Positions 63,290-64,000 of a stretch of 64,000 nt of DNA are shown piece after piece; within the stretch, counting starts at the first letter, position 1; each line of letters opens with the position of its first letter. A program made the position numbers and the translations under genes. The notes beneath the pieces are model-generated. The model worked only from the letters and a program-made list of their open reading frames with translations. It was not told the origin of the DNA and made no database searches. Source of the stretch: Ilumatobacteraceae bacterium (GTDB taxonomy: Bacteria > Actinomycetota > Acidimicrobiia > Acidimicrobiales > Ilumatobacteraceae); assembly GCA_033344875.1 (NCBI GenBank), contig JAWPMO010000001.1, positions 3,187,595 to 3,251,594 of the forward strand, given 5' to 3'.

Positions 63290-63826
63290 ATGAACACCGA
63301 GTTGCTCGAAACGCTGCGCGACGCGCAGCGTTTCGGCTTTTTCGGCGGCCGTCCGGTCGAGCAGGCGGCAGAACACGCGCTCGGCTTCGTCGATGCGCTG
63401 GGCCCGCTCGACGCCGGTTGCCGGCTGGTCGACCTCGGGAGCGGTGGCGGGCTCCCCGGTTTGGTGCTCGCCGACGCCTATCCCGAAATCCGCATCACGC
63501 TGGTCGATCGTCGCGAGAAGCGCACCGACTTCCTGCGACGCGCCGTCCTGCGTCTCGACTTCACCCACGTCGATGTCGTCGCCGCCGACGTCGACGTGTT
63601 GATCGGAGAGGTCGATGACGGGATCCGGCATCGCTTCGACGTCGTGACGGCTCGGGGATTCGGCCCCCCGTCGACGACGCTGACGGTCGCCTGTGACCTG
63701 CTCGCCCCCGCTGGTCGAGTGGTGATCAGCGAGCCGCCCGCCGGCGACCGGTGGGACGCAGAGCTCCTGACATCGCTCGGTGTGACTCGCCTGCCGGTGG
63801 GGCACGTGAGCGTCTTCCAGCGCTGA
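63290..63826 (+). CDS. rsmG: 16S rRNA (guanine-527-N7)-methyltransferase RsmG
   Basis: 178 residues, slightly shorter than typical (about 200-210). The SAM motif is LVDLGSGGGLPGLVLA; further conserved parts are LVDRREKRTDFLRRA and DVVTARGFG. It methylates G527 of 16S rRNA. The N-terminal AQRFGFFGGRPVEQAAEHALGF aligns with the family, so ATG 63290 is right although no Shine-Dalgarno is seen. A terminator-like hairpin lies inside its first 20 codons. Confidence 0.93.
   Translation: MNTELLETLRDAQRFGFFGGRPVEQAAEHALGFVDALGPLDAGCRLVDLGSGGGLPGLVLADAYPEIRITLVDRREKRTDFLRRAVLRLDFTHVDVVAADVDVLIGEVDDGIRHRFDVVTARGFGPPSTTLTVACDLLAPAGRVVISEPPAGDRWDAELLTSLGVTRLPVGHVSVFQR
63307..63342 (+). terminator. Terminator-like hairpin inside the start of rsmG
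   Basis: CGAAACGCTGCGC and GCGCAGCGTTTCG form a perfect 13-bp stem with loop GAC (63307-63335), followed by GC and TTTTT (63338-63342). It starts 18 nt into the rsmG coding sequence. It looks like an intrinsic terminator for the yidC-jag transcript or an attenuator of rsmG. Confidence 0.6.
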
Positions 63827-64000
63827 CGACGCCGATTCGCTGCTGGAACGTCGGTCGACGGAGGTCGGCGGGGTACGCATCGCGAGGTCGGTACGGGCGG
63901 CACCGCTCGATCGGCCCGATGGCGCGAACCCGGTCGGCGCGACGGGGCGGCCGGACGGAACGGCGCGTTCGGTCCCCGTCGCCCGGCGACCGATGCCGTG
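63827..64000 (+). other. Tail after rsmG
   Basis: 174 bp to the window edge. The frame starting near CTG 63841 is open to the end but shows no recognised motif. A parA gene would be expected next from the usual gene order; its start cannot be identified here. Confidence 0.3.

Overview
The window is high-GC DNA with many GTG starts and 4-bp stop/start overlaps. It carries a chromosome-origin gene cluster in the actinobacterial order (gyrA, gyrB, recF-DciA, dnaN, dnaA on the minus strand, then rpmH, rnpA, yidD, yidC, jag, rsmG on the plus strand). DUF3566 and tRNA-Ile follow gyrA, and a SigB/SigF-type sigma factor is present. I infer an actinobacterium, probably of the class Acidimicrobiia (Ilumatobacter-like); only a 16S or whole-proteome comparison could settle this.

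Region 1 (1-15.4 kb): an envelope and stress region. A long minus-strand run (ABC exporter, membrane proteins, DUF1206, lipid kinase, PPK2, PAP2 phosphatase, two-HKD phospholipase D, small ORF, LuxR regulator, RsbW-like ATPase) is mostly joined by 4-bp overlaps. Next come a membrane-fused PhoD phosphatase, a DUF4397 surface protein with a sortase, and a partner-switching module (sigma factor, RsbW-type anti-sigma, STAS anti-anti-sigma), then CsbD and a tiny membrane peptide. Five sites of the form GTTTNN-N13/14-GGGTAC/T, the SigB/SigF promoter pattern, sit in front of these genes. This suggests a local general-stress regulon around its own sigma factor.

Region 2 (15.4-30.4 kb): mixed metabolic and regulatory chromosome. 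It holds an SDR-DUF2867 protein, an AraC remnant, a VOC-SRPBCC/HxlR divergent pair, a molybdopterin oxidoreductase, MgtE-N/CBS and DUF1003 proteins, a RecQ helicase fused to a phosphoribosyltransferase-like domain, a TPR protein and a large secreted DUF4331 protein.

Region 3 (30,669-44,129): a 13.4-kb integrated element. A perfect 50-bp repeat of the 3' part of tRNA-Ile(GAT) bounds it. It carries a tyrosine integrase, a DUF433/PIN-like toxin-antitoxin pair, a MobF (TrwC-type) relaxase-helicase with two small DNA-binding proteins, a 10-bp-phased repeat array and palindrome that may be oriT or ori, two ECF-sigma/membrane-protein pairs, and a GNAT-like gene. No coupling protein or secretion genes are seen, so it is best described as an integrative mobilizable element.

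Region 4 (44-64 kb): the replication-origin region. tRNA-Ile, DUF3566, a TadE-like protein, gyrA and gyrB are followed by a third ECF-sigma/membrane-protein pair, YqeY, DciA, recF, a secreted paralogue of the DUF4331 tail domain, dnaN, a 250-bp oriC with DnaA boxes and a TAG-triplet track, dnaA, and the rpmH-rnpA-yidD-yidC-jag-rsmG operon. Replication genes point away from dnaA/rpmH on both sides, as expected at an origin.
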